A program made the translations under genes and the position numbers. Source: Candidatus Peribacteraceae bacterium (lineage in GTDB: Bacteria; Patescibacteriota; Gracilibacteria; Peribacterales; Peribacteraceae). Taken from it: a stretch of DNA of 12,851 nucleotides. The first letter of the stretch is position 1; every line of letters begins with the position of its first letter. A model generated the notes under the pieces. The model was not told where the DNA came from. It saw nothing but the letters and a program-made list of their open reading frames with translations, and did no database searches. Location of the stretch: contig JABFSS010000083.1 of assembly GCA_013140485.1 (NCBI GenBank), positions 1 through 12,851 on the forward strand, written 5' to 3'. Below are positions 1 to 6,128 of the stretch, piece by piece.

Positions 1-936
1 AGTCTCCTCATTCCCCTTCTGGCCTCCGCGGCCGGGATCAAAGTGATTATCGACGGCAAAGCGATCGTCTTCACCGACGTGCAGAGCAATACGTGGTTCG
101 CGCCGTACGTGCGCGAAGCTGCGGAAGCCGGCATCGTGACCGGCTATAAAGACAAGTTCGGCAAGCTCACCGGCAAATTCATGCCGAGCAACGACATCAC
201 CATCGCCGAGGCGCTCAAGATTGCGGTGGAAGGCGCCGGCTACGATGAAGAGCTCTATGGCTCGATCGTCGAGAGCGGCATGCTCAACCACTGGGCGTCG
301 AAATACTTCTCCGTCGCCAAGGGTGAAGAATTCGATTTCCTGAAACTGCGGGCCAGGTCCGACCGCGCCGCAACGCGCGCCGAAGTGGCGTCGATGTTTG
401 CGTCGGCGTTCCGTTCGGATCTCTCCACGGCCACCACCGTCGACACGCGGTACACCGACGTCTCGACGATGACGATGTTCGCTTCGTCGATCGAAGCGCT
501 CTCCCGCGACGACATCCTCACGGGCGATACCGACATTCATGGCCAGGCAACGGGCACGTTCCGTCCGGCGGCGAACATCAACCGCGCCGAAGTCGCGAAG
601 ATGGTGATCGCCGCGCGCGCCAAATACGGCGAGCCCGGCAAAGACCGGCACCCGACGGAGAGCGAAGTGTCCATTGTCACCTACTCCGCCGAAGGATTCG
701 AACCTGCTTTGCTCCGCGTGAAATCCGGCACCTCAGTCACCTTCCGCAACATGAGCAGCGGGGAATTGTGGGTGGCCTCCAACCCGCATCCCACGCATAC
801 GGGTCTCTCGGGCTTCGACGCCAAGAGCGGCATCGGCCAGGGCGAGTCCTTCATGTTTAGGTTCACGCGGCTGGGAACATTCGGATACCACAATCATCTT
901 GATCCCTCACGCTCGGCGACGATCATCGTGGAGTAA
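1..936 (+). CDS. SLH-domain surface protein with C-terminal cupredoxin-like domain (5' end cut by window)
   Basis: The reading frame is open from base 1, so the true start lies upstream. The first visible residues (SLLIPLLASAAG) look like the end of a signal peptide, so the GTG at 43 is probably not the start. Numbered from that GTG, residues 8-65 form an SLH domain (FTDV...WFAPYV...AGIVTGY...F.P). Residues 105-123 look like the end of a degenerate SLH unit, and residues 138-192 form another (YTDV...FRPAANINRAEVAKMV). Residues 208-297 resemble a cupredoxin: a beta-rich stretch, NPHPTH at 247-252 and GYHNHLDPS at 281-289. SLH domains usually bind secondary cell-wall polymer, so I infer a surface-anchored protein. 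The Cys and Met copper ligands of plastocyanins are absent; His249, His252, His283 and His285 are the visible candidate ligands. Copper binding is therefore unproven. A strong terminator follows directly, so the gene ends its transcription unit. Confidence 0.85.
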   Translation, partial: SLLIPLLASAAGIKVIIDGKAIVFTDVQSNTWFAPYVREAAEAGIVTGYKDKFGKLTGKFMPSNDITIAEALKIAVEGAGYDEELYGSIVESGMLNHWASKYFSVAKGEEFDFLKLRARSDRAATRAEVASMFASAFRSDLSTATTVDTRYTDVSTMTMFASSIEALSRDDILTGDTDIHGQATGTFRPAANINRAEVAKMVIAARAKYGEPGKDRHPTESEVSIVTYSAEGFEPALLRVKSGTSVTFRNMSSGELWVASNPHPTHTGLSGFDAKSGIGQGESFMFRFTRLGTFGYHNHLDPSRSATIIVE

Positions 937-951
937 TACGAGTCCATTCAT

Positions 952-980
952 GAGGCATCCGGAAGCGGGTGCCTCTTTTT
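952..980 (+). terminator. Rho-independent terminator after the SLH-cupredoxin gene
   Basis: Arms GAGGCATCC (952-960) and GGGTGCCTC (967-975) pair over 9 bp with one T-G wobble around a 6-nt loop. Five T residues follow at 976-980. The hairpin starts 15 nt after the stop codon. It also argues against starting the next gene at the GTG at 969, which lies inside the hairpin. Confidence 0.85.
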
Positions 981-984
981 CGTG

Positions 985-1009
985 ACACAAAATACTCAAG
1001 ACTTTGTGT
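985..1009. promoter_or_regulatory. Inverted repeat ACACAAA / TTTGTGT in the leader of the SLH-CHRD gene
   Basis: ACACAAA at 985-991 is mirrored by TTTGTGT at 1003-1009 across an 11-nt spacer, about 80 nt before the ATG at 1089. It lies between the upstream terminator and the signal-peptide gene, where a promoter or operator must be. I see no clear -35/-10 pair nearby. Protein-binding dyad or chance are both possible. Confidence 0.3.
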
Positions 1010-1088
1010 AAGGGAAGAGCTTCCAGACTGTCTACAACACCGGAAGGAAGCGCTGTGCTTCTCCTCCTTTATCTTCCCCCTCTTCCCT

Positions 1089-3314
1089 ATGGTCACTTCA
1101 TCTCTTTTCCTCCACCGGCGAGTCCTCCGGTTTCCCGCGGCAATCGCCGGAACCGCGCTCCTCCTCGGCTCCGTGATGCCGGCCATGGCACAGCAGACGT
1201 CGTATACCGACGTCCCGGCAGGCGCATATTACGAAGCAGCAGCGTCCGCGCTGCTGGACATCGGTGCGCTTGACTCCAAAGAAAGCCGTCTCCGTCCCGG
1301 CGACCTTGCGACGAGAGCGGAACTCGTGAAACTCCTCGTGAATCTGACCGGCGAGACGCTGCTCTATCCGTCCTCAGCAAGCTTTAACGACGTCTCGCGC
1401 TCGACCTGGTTCTTCCCGTACTTCGAAGCGGCGGCGCATGTCGGATGGGTCCACGGCGACGGTGATTGTTACCAGAAGTCCCGTCCCTGCACGGCGCGCC
1501 CGGGCGACACCGTGAACCGAGCCGAAGCGGCGGCATTGTTGATGCGCGGTTTCGCGCTGGAACACACGGGCACCGCTCCCCAGTTCCCCGATAATTCCCA
1601 AGGCCAGTGGTACTACACGAATATCCAGACCGCTGCGGACCATTGCGTGCTCCAGGGCGACAGTATGACCGGCCGCGTGCGGCCCGGCGCTGCCATGAAC
1701 CGCGCCGAAATGGTCGTGATGTTCCACCGCGCGTACCTGAACATGGAATACGGCGCGGATTGTGGAACCGTCTCCGCGAACATCTCCGGAGTCACGTCTC
1801 TCTCTCCGACGCGGGTACGCGTCACGTTCGACAGCGATATGAACGAAGTACGCGCCGAAGATGAATCCCGCTACGACGTCGTCCGTGTTTCGGGCGGCGG
1901 CACGGTCGATGTGGAAACGGCGACTATGGTGAACGGCAAAGTGATTGATCTTGAGCTCTCCGAATCCCTGTCGGCAGGAGCCACGTACACGCTCACCGTC
2001 AGCAATCTCCTCACGTCGGCAAACGCGCTCTTCAGCGACAGCGAGCGGTTTACATCGGACACCGACGGCGCGGGAGAAATCAGCGGCGTGACCGCGGTCA
2101 CCGCGCAGCGCATCCGTCTCACCTTTGATACCGACGTCAACGCCACGCGCATGGAAGACGAAGCGCGGTACGTGGTCGCGAGAGTCGGCGGGGCCGGCAA
2201 TATCGCCGTCCGCACCGCGACGCACATCGACAACCGAACGGTGGATCTTGATCTCAACGGTTCGCTGACGACGGACGCTTCGTATCTCGTCTCGGCCCAA
2301 AATATGCAAACGAGCGGCGGAGTGGTCTTCTCCGACAGCATCACCTTCCCGTATCCCACGTCCACGGGCGACATGACCGAAGCCGTCGCGCTTTCGTCCA
2401 ACCGCATCCGGATGACCTTCGATTCCGATCTTGACCGCTCGCGCGCGGAAGATGAATCCCGGTACACCGTCGAACGCGTCGGCGTGAGCGGAGCGCTGGA
2501 TATCCGCAATGCCGTCCACACCGGCAACAGAACAGTCGAACTGGAATTGACCAATGCGCTCGCAGCAGGCGGGTCGTACCGCGTCTCGGGGCAGAGCTTG
2601 ATGACGAGCGGAGGAGTGGTCTTCTCCGACAGCATGACATTCGTCTTCGCGACGACGCCGGGCATGGGCCGCCTCACTAAAGTGGAAGCGCTCTCTTCCA
2701 CGAGCGTTCGGCTCACCTTTGATACCGAACTCGACGCGATCCGCGCCGAACAATCCTCGCGATATGGCGTCACGGACGGCAGCCGGTCTCTCCTTATCCG
2801 GACCGCGAACCTTACGAGCGATAACCGCACGGTGGAACTCGACTTGATCGAATCGATGACGTCGCAGCGTAGCTACACCGTCAACGTCCTCTCGATGCTC
2901 ACCGCCGGCGGCTCGCTCTTCAGCGACTCCGGCACGGTCGTCTTTGATTCCGGAACCGCGGTCAACTTGCGCGCGACGCTCACGGGCAGCCAGGAAATCC
3001 CTGCGATGATCACCACCGCCACGGGATCGGGAACCTTCGTGCTCTCGAGCAACGGCTTGCACTACGACATCGCCGTGAAGGGCTTCGGCAGCGGCTCGAT
3101 GGCCATCACCGCCGCACACTTCCACTTGGGTGAACCGGGTGTCAGCGGCGCAGTCGTGCAGCCGATCACCTTCAGCAACAATCACTCCGTCGGCGACTGG
3201 ACCGGCCTGACCGACGCGCTTCGCAACGCGATCCTCAACGGAAGCATCTACGTCAACGTCCACACTGCGGCCCATCCCGACGGCGAAATCCGCGGGCAGG
3301 TGCTCAAGCAGTAA
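1089..3314 (+). CDS. Secreted SLH protein with four Ig-like repeats and a CHRD domain
   Basis: The frame opens at GTG 969, but that lies inside the preceding terminator. I choose ATG 1089 because a typical signal peptide follows: basic LHRRVLRF, a hydrophobic core, then a PAMA/QQ cleavage-like site near residue 34. Of 741 aa, residues 38-87, 98-157 and 164-218 are three SLH domains. Residues 231-323, 330-421, 428-520 and 527-619 are four homologous beta-sandwich-like repeats (VRVTFDSDM...RAEDESRY...TVDLDL...SGGVVFSDS), resembling bacterial Ig-like (SbsA/SwmB-type) domains. Residues 624-741 form a CHRD domain (LTGSQEIP...AAHFHLGEPGVSG...GSIYVNVHTAAHPDGEIRGQ). Cys127, Cys134, Cys186 and Cys225 in the SLH region could form disulfides. 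I infer a cell-wall-anchored, rod-like protein that displays CHRD outward. The role of bacterial CHRD domains is not established. No Shine-Dalgarno sequence is visible. A strong terminator follows. Confidence 0.92.
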   Translation: MVTSSLFLHRRVLRFPAAIAGTALLLGSVMPAMAQQTSYTDVPAGAYYEAAASALLDIGALDSKESRLRPGDLATRAELVKLLVNLTGETLLYPSSASFNDVSRSTWFFPYFEAAAHVGWVHGDGDCYQKSRPCTARPGDTVNRAEAAALLMRGFALEHTGTAPQFPDNSQGQWYYTNIQTAADHCVLQGDSMTGRVRPGAAMNRAEMVVMFHRAYLNMEYGADCGTVSANISGVTSLSPTRVRVTFDSDMNEVRAEDESRYDVVRVSGGGTVDVETATMVNGKVIDLELSESLSAGATYTLTVSNLLTSANALFSDSERFTSDTDGAGEISGVTAVTAQRIRLTFDTDVNATRMEDEARYVVARVGGAGNIAVRTATHIDNRTVDLDLNGSLTTDASYLVSAQNMQTSGGVVFSDSITFPYPTSTGDMTEAVALSSNRIRMTFDSDLDRSRAEDESRYTVERVGVSGALDIRNAVHTGNRTVELELTNALAAGGSYRVSGQSLMTSGGVVFSDSMTFVFATTPGMGRLTKVEALSSTSVRLTFDTELDAIRAEQSSRYGVTDGSRSLLIRTANLTSDNRTVELDLIESMTSQRSYTVNVLSMLTAGGSLFSDSGTVVFDSGTAVNLRATLTGSQEIPAMITTATGSGTFVLSSNGLHYDIAVKGFGSGSMAITAAHFHLGEPGVSGAVVQPITFSNNHSVGDWTGLTDALRNAILNGSIYVNVHTAAHPDGEIRGQVLKQ
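1779..2945 (+). repeat. Four in-frame Ig-like repeats inside the SLH-CHRD gene
   Basis: Units lie at about 1779-2057, 2076-2351, 2370-2648 and 2667-2945. Each shares TFD[ST][DE][LMV], a [SA]RY motif, a TV[ED]L[ED]L strand and a FSDS ending. Units 2 and 3 are the closest: 2310-2341 and 2604-2635 match at 31 of 32 bases, exactly 294 nt (98 codons) apart. This suggests they arose by the latest internal duplication or are being homogenised. Confidence 0.85.
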
Positions 3315-3339
3315 TGGATCTCCACACAGACAAGATCAC

Positions 3340-3372
3340 ACCGCGGCCTCCAGAAGGGGGGTCGCGGTTTTT
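3340..3372 (+). terminator. Rho-independent terminator after the SLH-CHRD gene
   Basis: Left arm ACCGCGGCCTCC (3340-3351) pairs with GGGGGTCGCGGT (3357-3368) over 12 bp with two G-T wobbles and a 5-nt loop. A T run to 3372 follows. It starts 25 nt after the stop codon and separates the surface-protein genes from the DUF1428 gene. Confidence 0.88.
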
Positions 3373-3392
3373 CCGGCTTCGCGGGAGGATCG

Positions 3393-3401
3393 TGATATAC
3401 T
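3393..3401 (+). promoter_or_regulatory. Extended -10 promoter for the DUF1428 gene
   Basis: TGA-TATACT (TGn plus a 5/6 -10 hexamer) sits 51 nt before the ATG at 3453, just after the terminator. No good -35 lies 16-18 nt upstream, which an extended -10 can tolerate. The predicted transcript starts near 3408 and has a leader of about 45 nt. That differs from the leaderless layout of several neighbours. Confidence 0.45.
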
Positions 3402-3452
3402 GGTGAACACAACGAACCCTGACGAAAAATTGTATTTCCTTCTCTCCATTGT

Positions 3453-3821
3453 ATGAGCTACGTCGACGGATTCCTGATTCCGCTTCCGAAGAAAAACATC
3501 AAGGCCTACCGCACCATGGCACAATGGGGCAAGAAGACGTGGATGAAGTACGGCGCTCTCGATTATAAAGAGTGCGTCGGGGACGACCTGAAGAACGCGA
3601 TGGGCATAGCATTCCCAAAAGTATTGAAGACGAAGCCGGGCGAGACGGTTGTCTTCGCCTACATCGTCTTCAAATCCCGCAAGCACCGCGACAGCGTGAA
3701 CAAGAAAGTCATGAGCGACCCGGCGATGAACGACCCCAAGATGATGACGAAGATGCCGTTCGATCCGAAACGCATGTGCTATGGAGGATTCAGCGTTATC
3801 GTTGATGCAAAGCAAAAGTAG
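3453..3821 (+). CDS. DUF1428 family protein (YbaA-like)
   Basis: The 122-residue product has the whole DUF1428 pattern as I know it from E. coli YbaA. It opens with a YVDGF strand (3-7), has KAYRTMAQWGKKTWMKYGAL (17-36) and VVFAYIVFKSRKHRD in the middle, continues with VMSDPAMNDP, and ends with MPFDPKRMCYGGFSVIVD. The family is small, cytosolic and predicted to adopt a dimeric ferredoxin-like (alpha+beta barrel) fold. Its biochemical role is not established. The length fits the family, so the gene appears intact. It has its own extended -10 promoter and no visible Shine-Dalgarno sequence: the 15 nt before the ATG are pyrimidine-rich. The tRNA-Gly gene begins 43 nt after the stop and could be cotranscribed. 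Confidence 0.88.
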   Translation: MSYVDGFLIPLPKKNIKAYRTMAQWGKKTWMKYGALDYKECVGDDLKNAMGIAFPKVLKTKPGETVVFAYIVFKSRKHRDSVNKKVMSDPAMNDPKMMTKMPFDPKRMCYGGFSVIVDAKQK

Positions 3822-3864
3822 ACCCCTTCCGCAGGTGATGTATTTTACGTATCCTCTCTCTCGC

Positions 3865-3938
3865 GCGGGTATCGTACAGTGGTAGTACATCAGCCTTCCA
3901 AGCTGAGGATGCGGGTTCGATTCCCGCTACCCGCTCCA
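3865..3938 (+). tRNA. tRNA-Gly (anticodon UCC), CCA encoded
   Basis: A complete cloverleaf can be folded by eye. Acceptor GCGGGTA (3865-3871) pairs with TACCCGC (3928-3934). The D stem is GTAC/GTAC around AGTGGTA. Anticodon stem TCAGC/GCTGA encloses loop CTTCCAA with anticodon TCC at 3897-3899. The variable region is GGAT, and T stem GCGGG/CCCGC encloses TTCGATT. Discriminator T3935 is followed by an encoded CCA (3936-3938). The anticodon reads GGA/GGG codons. This is not the UCA glycine tRNA of lineages that recode UGA, which agrees with TGA acting as a stop at genes here. No clear promoter is seen in the 43 nt upstream. Confidence 0.97.
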
Positions 3939-3959
3939 GCCTACGCGAAGCGTAGGCTG
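3937..3959. repeat. Perfect GC-rich hairpin directly after tRNA-Gly
   Basis: CAGCCTACGC (3937-3946) and GCGTAGGCTG (3950-3959) pair perfectly over 10 bp around a GAA loop. The tip is GCGAAGC, a heptamer known to form an unusually stable mini-hairpin in DNA. The stem begins within the tRNA CCA end. It could help end or trim the tRNA transcript, but there is no T run. It could equally be a dispersed palindromic repeat, since a related GC-rich element lies on the far side of the GNAT gene. Confidence 0.6.
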
Positions 3960-3978
3960 CCCGCCGTAGTAATACAAC

Positions 3979-3987
3979 TGATACAAT
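3979..3987 (+). promoter_or_regulatory. Extended -10 promoter, leaderless geometry, for the GNAT gene
   Basis: TGA-TACAAT has the TGn extension plus a 5/6 -10 hexamer. It ends at 3987, exactly 6 nt before the ATG at 3994, so transcription should begin at or beside the start codon. There is no recognisable -35, and no Shine-Dalgarno sequence could fit in the transcript. Confidence 0.55.
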
Positions 3988-3993
3988 TCAAAC

Positions 3994-4458
3994 ATGAAAA
4001 TTCGCCTCGTATGTGACGAAGATTATCCTGCGATTGCCCGTCTTCGCAGGCAAACGATTCATCATGTAAATTCAAAAGACTATTCTGAAGAAGTAATTGA
4101 TAATTGGGCGGCCAAAGTGGGCTCACAAAATTTTAGGAAAAGTGCCGATACATGCAAAAGATGGGTAGCTATGAAAGAAGATACGATAATCGGTTTTTGC
4201 GAACATACCTTTGAATGTGAAGTATCGAGAATGTACGTCCACAAAGATCATTTGAGAAAAGGTGTGGGCTCTTGTTTGTTAGAAATCGCTGAAAATTCGC
4301 TGAAAAAGCAGGGCTGCAAGAAAATCCATATTGAATCTACAGTTACAGCGAAGGATTTTTATGAAAAGAATGGATACAAGGTTATTGAAAAAGCTCTATA
4401 CAAAGGAAATATGGATGAACCGATCTATAAAATGACCAAAAAACTTTCAGGGACATAG
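3994..4458 (+). CDS. GNAT family N-acetyltransferase
   Basis: The 154-residue protein follows the GNAT fold order. Residues 1-50 contain the N-terminal strand and two helices (MKIRLVCDEDYPAIARLRRQ). A central sheet includes WVAMKEDTIIGFCE. Motif A, which binds the acetyl-CoA pyrophosphate, is VSRMYVHKDHLRKGVGSCLL (77-96) with RKGVG at 88-92 in the Q/R-x-x-G-x-G/A position. Motif B is FYEKNGYK (122-129). It should transfer an acetyl group from acetyl-CoA to an amine; the substrate cannot be told from sequence. The gene is visibly richer in A+T than its neighbours (many AAA, GAA and ATT codons) and sits alone between two palindromic elements, which suggests recent acquisition. Its start is set by a -10 box 6 nt upstream. 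Confidence 0.88.
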   Translation: MKIRLVCDEDYPAIARLRRQTIHHVNSKDYSEEVIDNWAAKVGSQNFRKSADTCKRWVAMKEDTIIGFCEHTFECEVSRMYVHKDHLRKGVGSCLLEIAENSLKKQGCKKIHIESTVTAKDFYEKNGYKVIEKALYKGNMDEPIYKMTKKLSGT

Positions 4459-4460
4459 CC

Positions 4461-4498
4461 TGGTGGGCACACCATCAGCCTTCGCTTGCGAGCTACGG
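4461..4498. repeat. Paired small GC-rich palindromes between convergent genes
   Basis: TGGTG-GGCA-CACCA (4461-4474) is followed by an imperfect dyad, CAGCCTTCGC...GCGAGCTACGGC (about 4474-4495). The latter resembles the hairpin after tRNA-Gly in its CAGCC start and TTCGC/GCGA core. The stretch begins just after the GNAT stop, and the convergent 4-TM gene ends at 4554. The rest of this 95-nt gap shows no gene and no T-tailed terminator. Function could be bidirectional termination or a dispersed intergenic repeat. Confidence 0.4.
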
Positions 4499-4553
4499 CC
4501 GACAAGTGGTTGTAATAGTTTCCAGTAACCCCCTATTGATCGCATGTTGCCAT

Positions 4554-5222
4554 TTACAGTTTGTTCTTCTTTGGCGGTGGAATAGGCGGAGTAAACGGGC
4601 GAATGCCAAATGCCCGAATGGATTCCTTTTTGGTTTCTCCGATAACAAGAATGCCATCTCCCACGGCAAAGTCTCGACCTTCCGGATACTCCGTACCCGG
4701 AGTGACATCAATAACGAATGTTTGCCCATCAGGACCGAGAATCACATATCCATTGTCCCGTATCTCCGAAACAGTTCCGGGGAAAAGATTATGGAAGCGC
4801 CAAGCACCATAACCACGAAGGAGCGGATCACTGAGACTGCCGTGACGTGGCGGCGGTGGCTGCCACCATGCATAGAGCGATGTGCGACTAAAGAGGAAGC
4901 CTCCACCAAGCGTCAGTGCAACCAAAGCACCGATGAGAAGAGGTAATGATTGATATCGCCAGGCAAAAGAGCGGCGAAGCACAATCGCAACTCCCACGTC
5001 TAGCAGAACAAAAACAGCGACTGCCAGCCATGGAAAAGACTGAAAGAAGACAATAACTCCAAGGAGCCCAAAACTCAGCAACAACCAAAATCCGCTTCGG
5101 GCGATCATCGTAAAGAGAAACCCTGCACAGATCATGGCCAGTACCGTGATCAGCAGGGCGAAGACCAGGTATTTTTTTTGTTTTCCTGCCGTGAATTGCG
5201 ATGCTGTCGATGGAGTGTTCAT
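4554..5222 (-). CDS. Unrecognised 4-TM membrane protein with small C-terminal beta domain
   Basis: I do not recognise a named family. From ATG 5222 the product has 222 aa. Four hydrophobic helices are visible: YLVFALLITVLAMICAGFLF, GFWLLLSFGLLGVIVFF, WLAVAVFVLLDVGVAIVL and LPLLIGALVALTLGGGFLF. A short PPPPRHG linker leads to a soluble domain, FPGTVSEIRDNGYVILGPDG through VGDGILVIGE and IRAFGIRPF. This resembles small OB-like or DUF5666-type beta domains. A Pro/Lys tail (PPIPPPKKNKL) closes it. The gene lies 35 nt after the VTT gene, so it is probably the last cistron of the cluster. The start is uncertain: a GTG at 5240 in frame has TAGATT 6 nt upstream, the same layout as leaderless genes here. 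No function is assigned. Confidence 0.72.
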   Translation of the reverse strand: MNTPSTASQFTAGKQKKYLVFALLITVLAMICAGFLFTMIARSGFWLLLSFGLLGVIVFFQSFPWLAVAVFVLLDVGVAIVLRRSFAWRYQSLPLLIGALVALTLGGGFLFSRTSLYAWWQPPPPRHGSLSDPLLRGYGAWRFHNLFPGTVSEIRDNGYVILGPDGQTFVIDVTPGTEYPEGRDFAVGDGILVIGETKKESIRAFGIRPFTPPIPPPKKNKL

Positions 5223-5257
5223 GATGCAGGAGGGAAGCACAAAAGAAATCTACTCTT

Positions 5258-5830
5258 CTACGAGCCAAGAATGGATGCCAAGCCGTATGTCCCGAGTAAA
5301 CCGGCACCTACGTTAAAAATCAGATTACCGATTTCGAGCGGCACCATCACCTTCCTGTACGGATAGTGGGCGATACCCATGGGAATCAAAAGCCAATCGT
5401 TTGAGAAAGGTGAAATTGCCCCATACGTGATAAGGGCGCCCGCGAACTTCCAATAGGACAAACCCATACACCATTTTTGGAATCGCTCGACAGAAGTAAA
5501 GTGAGAAACCGACACCAATTTCCTGCCCGAAAATCCCAGAAGATACGATGTGGAATCTCCGCTTGCCTGACCAATGGTAGCCATAACTCCGAGCAAAACC
5601 GGATTGAGTCCGCCCGCCGCAAACGTCATCAATGCAAGATGGAACGGAATGGGAACGATGATAGAAATTCCCCCGATAAACGACAAGAAAAGTGTTGCAA
5701 CGTACCCGTTCTGCGTACCGAAAAAATCGACGATTTCTCCTGGCGGATACTGGTAGATAAGGAACGTCCAAGTGGCAAAAAGAAGCACGGGGAGCAAAGA
5801 AAGCCACATATGAAGAGTTTTTTGTGACAT
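5258..5830 (-). CDS. VTT-domain (DedA/SNARE-associated type) membrane protein
   Basis: The 190-residue integral membrane protein has an N-terminal helix (WLSLLPVLLFATWTFLIY). A VTT-like core follows: GYVATLFLSFIGGISIIVPIP (about 42-62), FAAGGLNPVLLGVMATIGQA, then GDSTSYLLGFSGRK, which is the conserved G-D-x-x-x-Y-x-x-G-x-x-G-R signature. Further helices include WKFAGALITYGAISPFSNDW and the C-terminal NLIFNVGAGLLGTYGLASIL. VTT/DedA proteins act in membrane homeostasis, and several are lipid scramblases or transporters of undecaprenyl phosphate. Whether this short member does so is inference. It follows the DUF5661 gene by 15 nt, which suggests cotranscription. No Shine-Dalgarno sequence is visible. 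Confidence 0.85.
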   Translation of the reverse strand: MSQKTLHMWLSLLPVLLFATWTFLIYQYPPGEIVDFFGTQNGYVATLFLSFIGGISIIVPIPFHLALMTFAAGGLNPVLLGVMATIGQASGDSTSYLLGFSGRKLVSVSHFTSVERFQKWCMGLSYWKFAGALITYGAISPFSNDWLLIPMGIAHYPYRKVMVPLEIGNLIFNVGAGLLGTYGLASILGS

Positions 5831-5845
5831 ACTTTTGAAAAGGGG

Positions 5846-6124
5846 TCAGGCATTTTTCTTTGACCAATACGCTTCAGCCTCCGCTTCCATCGCACGTAAT
5901 CGCTTATAGTAATCGGGGTATTCTTTTAGGTGAGCCCACGCAATTTTTCCTGTGATCAACGGATCATCGTTGGTCACATTTGTCTGGGGATCATGTGTGC
6001 CGTGCTCATACTCCACCTCCATCCCATAGCGAAAATCCTCGACGGAAAATTGTACCTTCTTCCATTCTATGCCAATGGATGCCGCAACTGCTTCTGCATC
6101 ACTGATGGAAACCATTTTCTTCAT
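5846..6124 (-). CDS. DUF5661 family small soluble protein
   Basis: This 92-residue acidic protein matches what I recall of DUF5661. It has an N-terminal helix (SDAEAVAASIGIEWKKV), then FRYGMEVEYEHGTHDP (about 32-47), then NVTNDDPLITGKIAWAHLKE (about 49-68) and PDYYKRL before a charged helix. The conserved GMEVE.EHGT and DDP...KIA.AHL.E..DYY signature is intact, so the gene looks complete. Function is unknown; the conserved His and acidic residues could bind metal, which is only inference. The start is 4 nt beyond the DUF5652 stop codon, so the two are almost certainly in one operon and may be translationally coupled. An internal ATG at codon 4 is an alternative start. Confidence 0.85.
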   Translation of the reverse strand: MKKMVSISDAEAVAASIGIEWKKVQFSVEDFRYGMEVEYEHGTHDPQTNVTNDDPLITGKIAWAHLKEYPDYYKRLRAMEAEAEAYWSKKNA

Positions 6125-6128
6125 ATAT

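Noticed and set aside
1047..1061. Small hairpin GAAGC-GCTGT-GCTTC in the leader of the SLH-CHRD gene
   Set aside because: A 5-bp stem is too short to separate from chance, and no T run or paired regulatory site is present.
969..1088. N-terminal 40-residue extension of the SLH-CHRD protein from GTG 969
   Set aside because: The GTG lies within the hairpin of the preceding terminator, and the extension would place a non-signal-like segment before a standard signal peptide.
1374..3275. A 633-codon open frame on the minus strand opposite the SLH-CHRD gene
   Set aside because: It has no recognisable domains, is rich in Arg/Asp/Val/His runs typical of a reverse-complement shadow of GC-rich coding DNA, and opposes a gene with a signal peptide and clear SLH, Ig-like and CHRD domains.
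3403..3456. A 17-codon upstream frame (GTG 3403) whose TGA overlaps the DUF1428 ATG (ATGA)
   Set aside because: Its GTG lies upstream of the transcript start predicted from the -10 at 3396-3401, so it would not be in the mRNA. A TTG start inside it is too weak to claim.
3865..4500. tRNA-Gly as an integration site for a mobile island
   Set aside because: I see no second copy of the tRNA 3' end further along, and no integrase or recombinase gene in the window.
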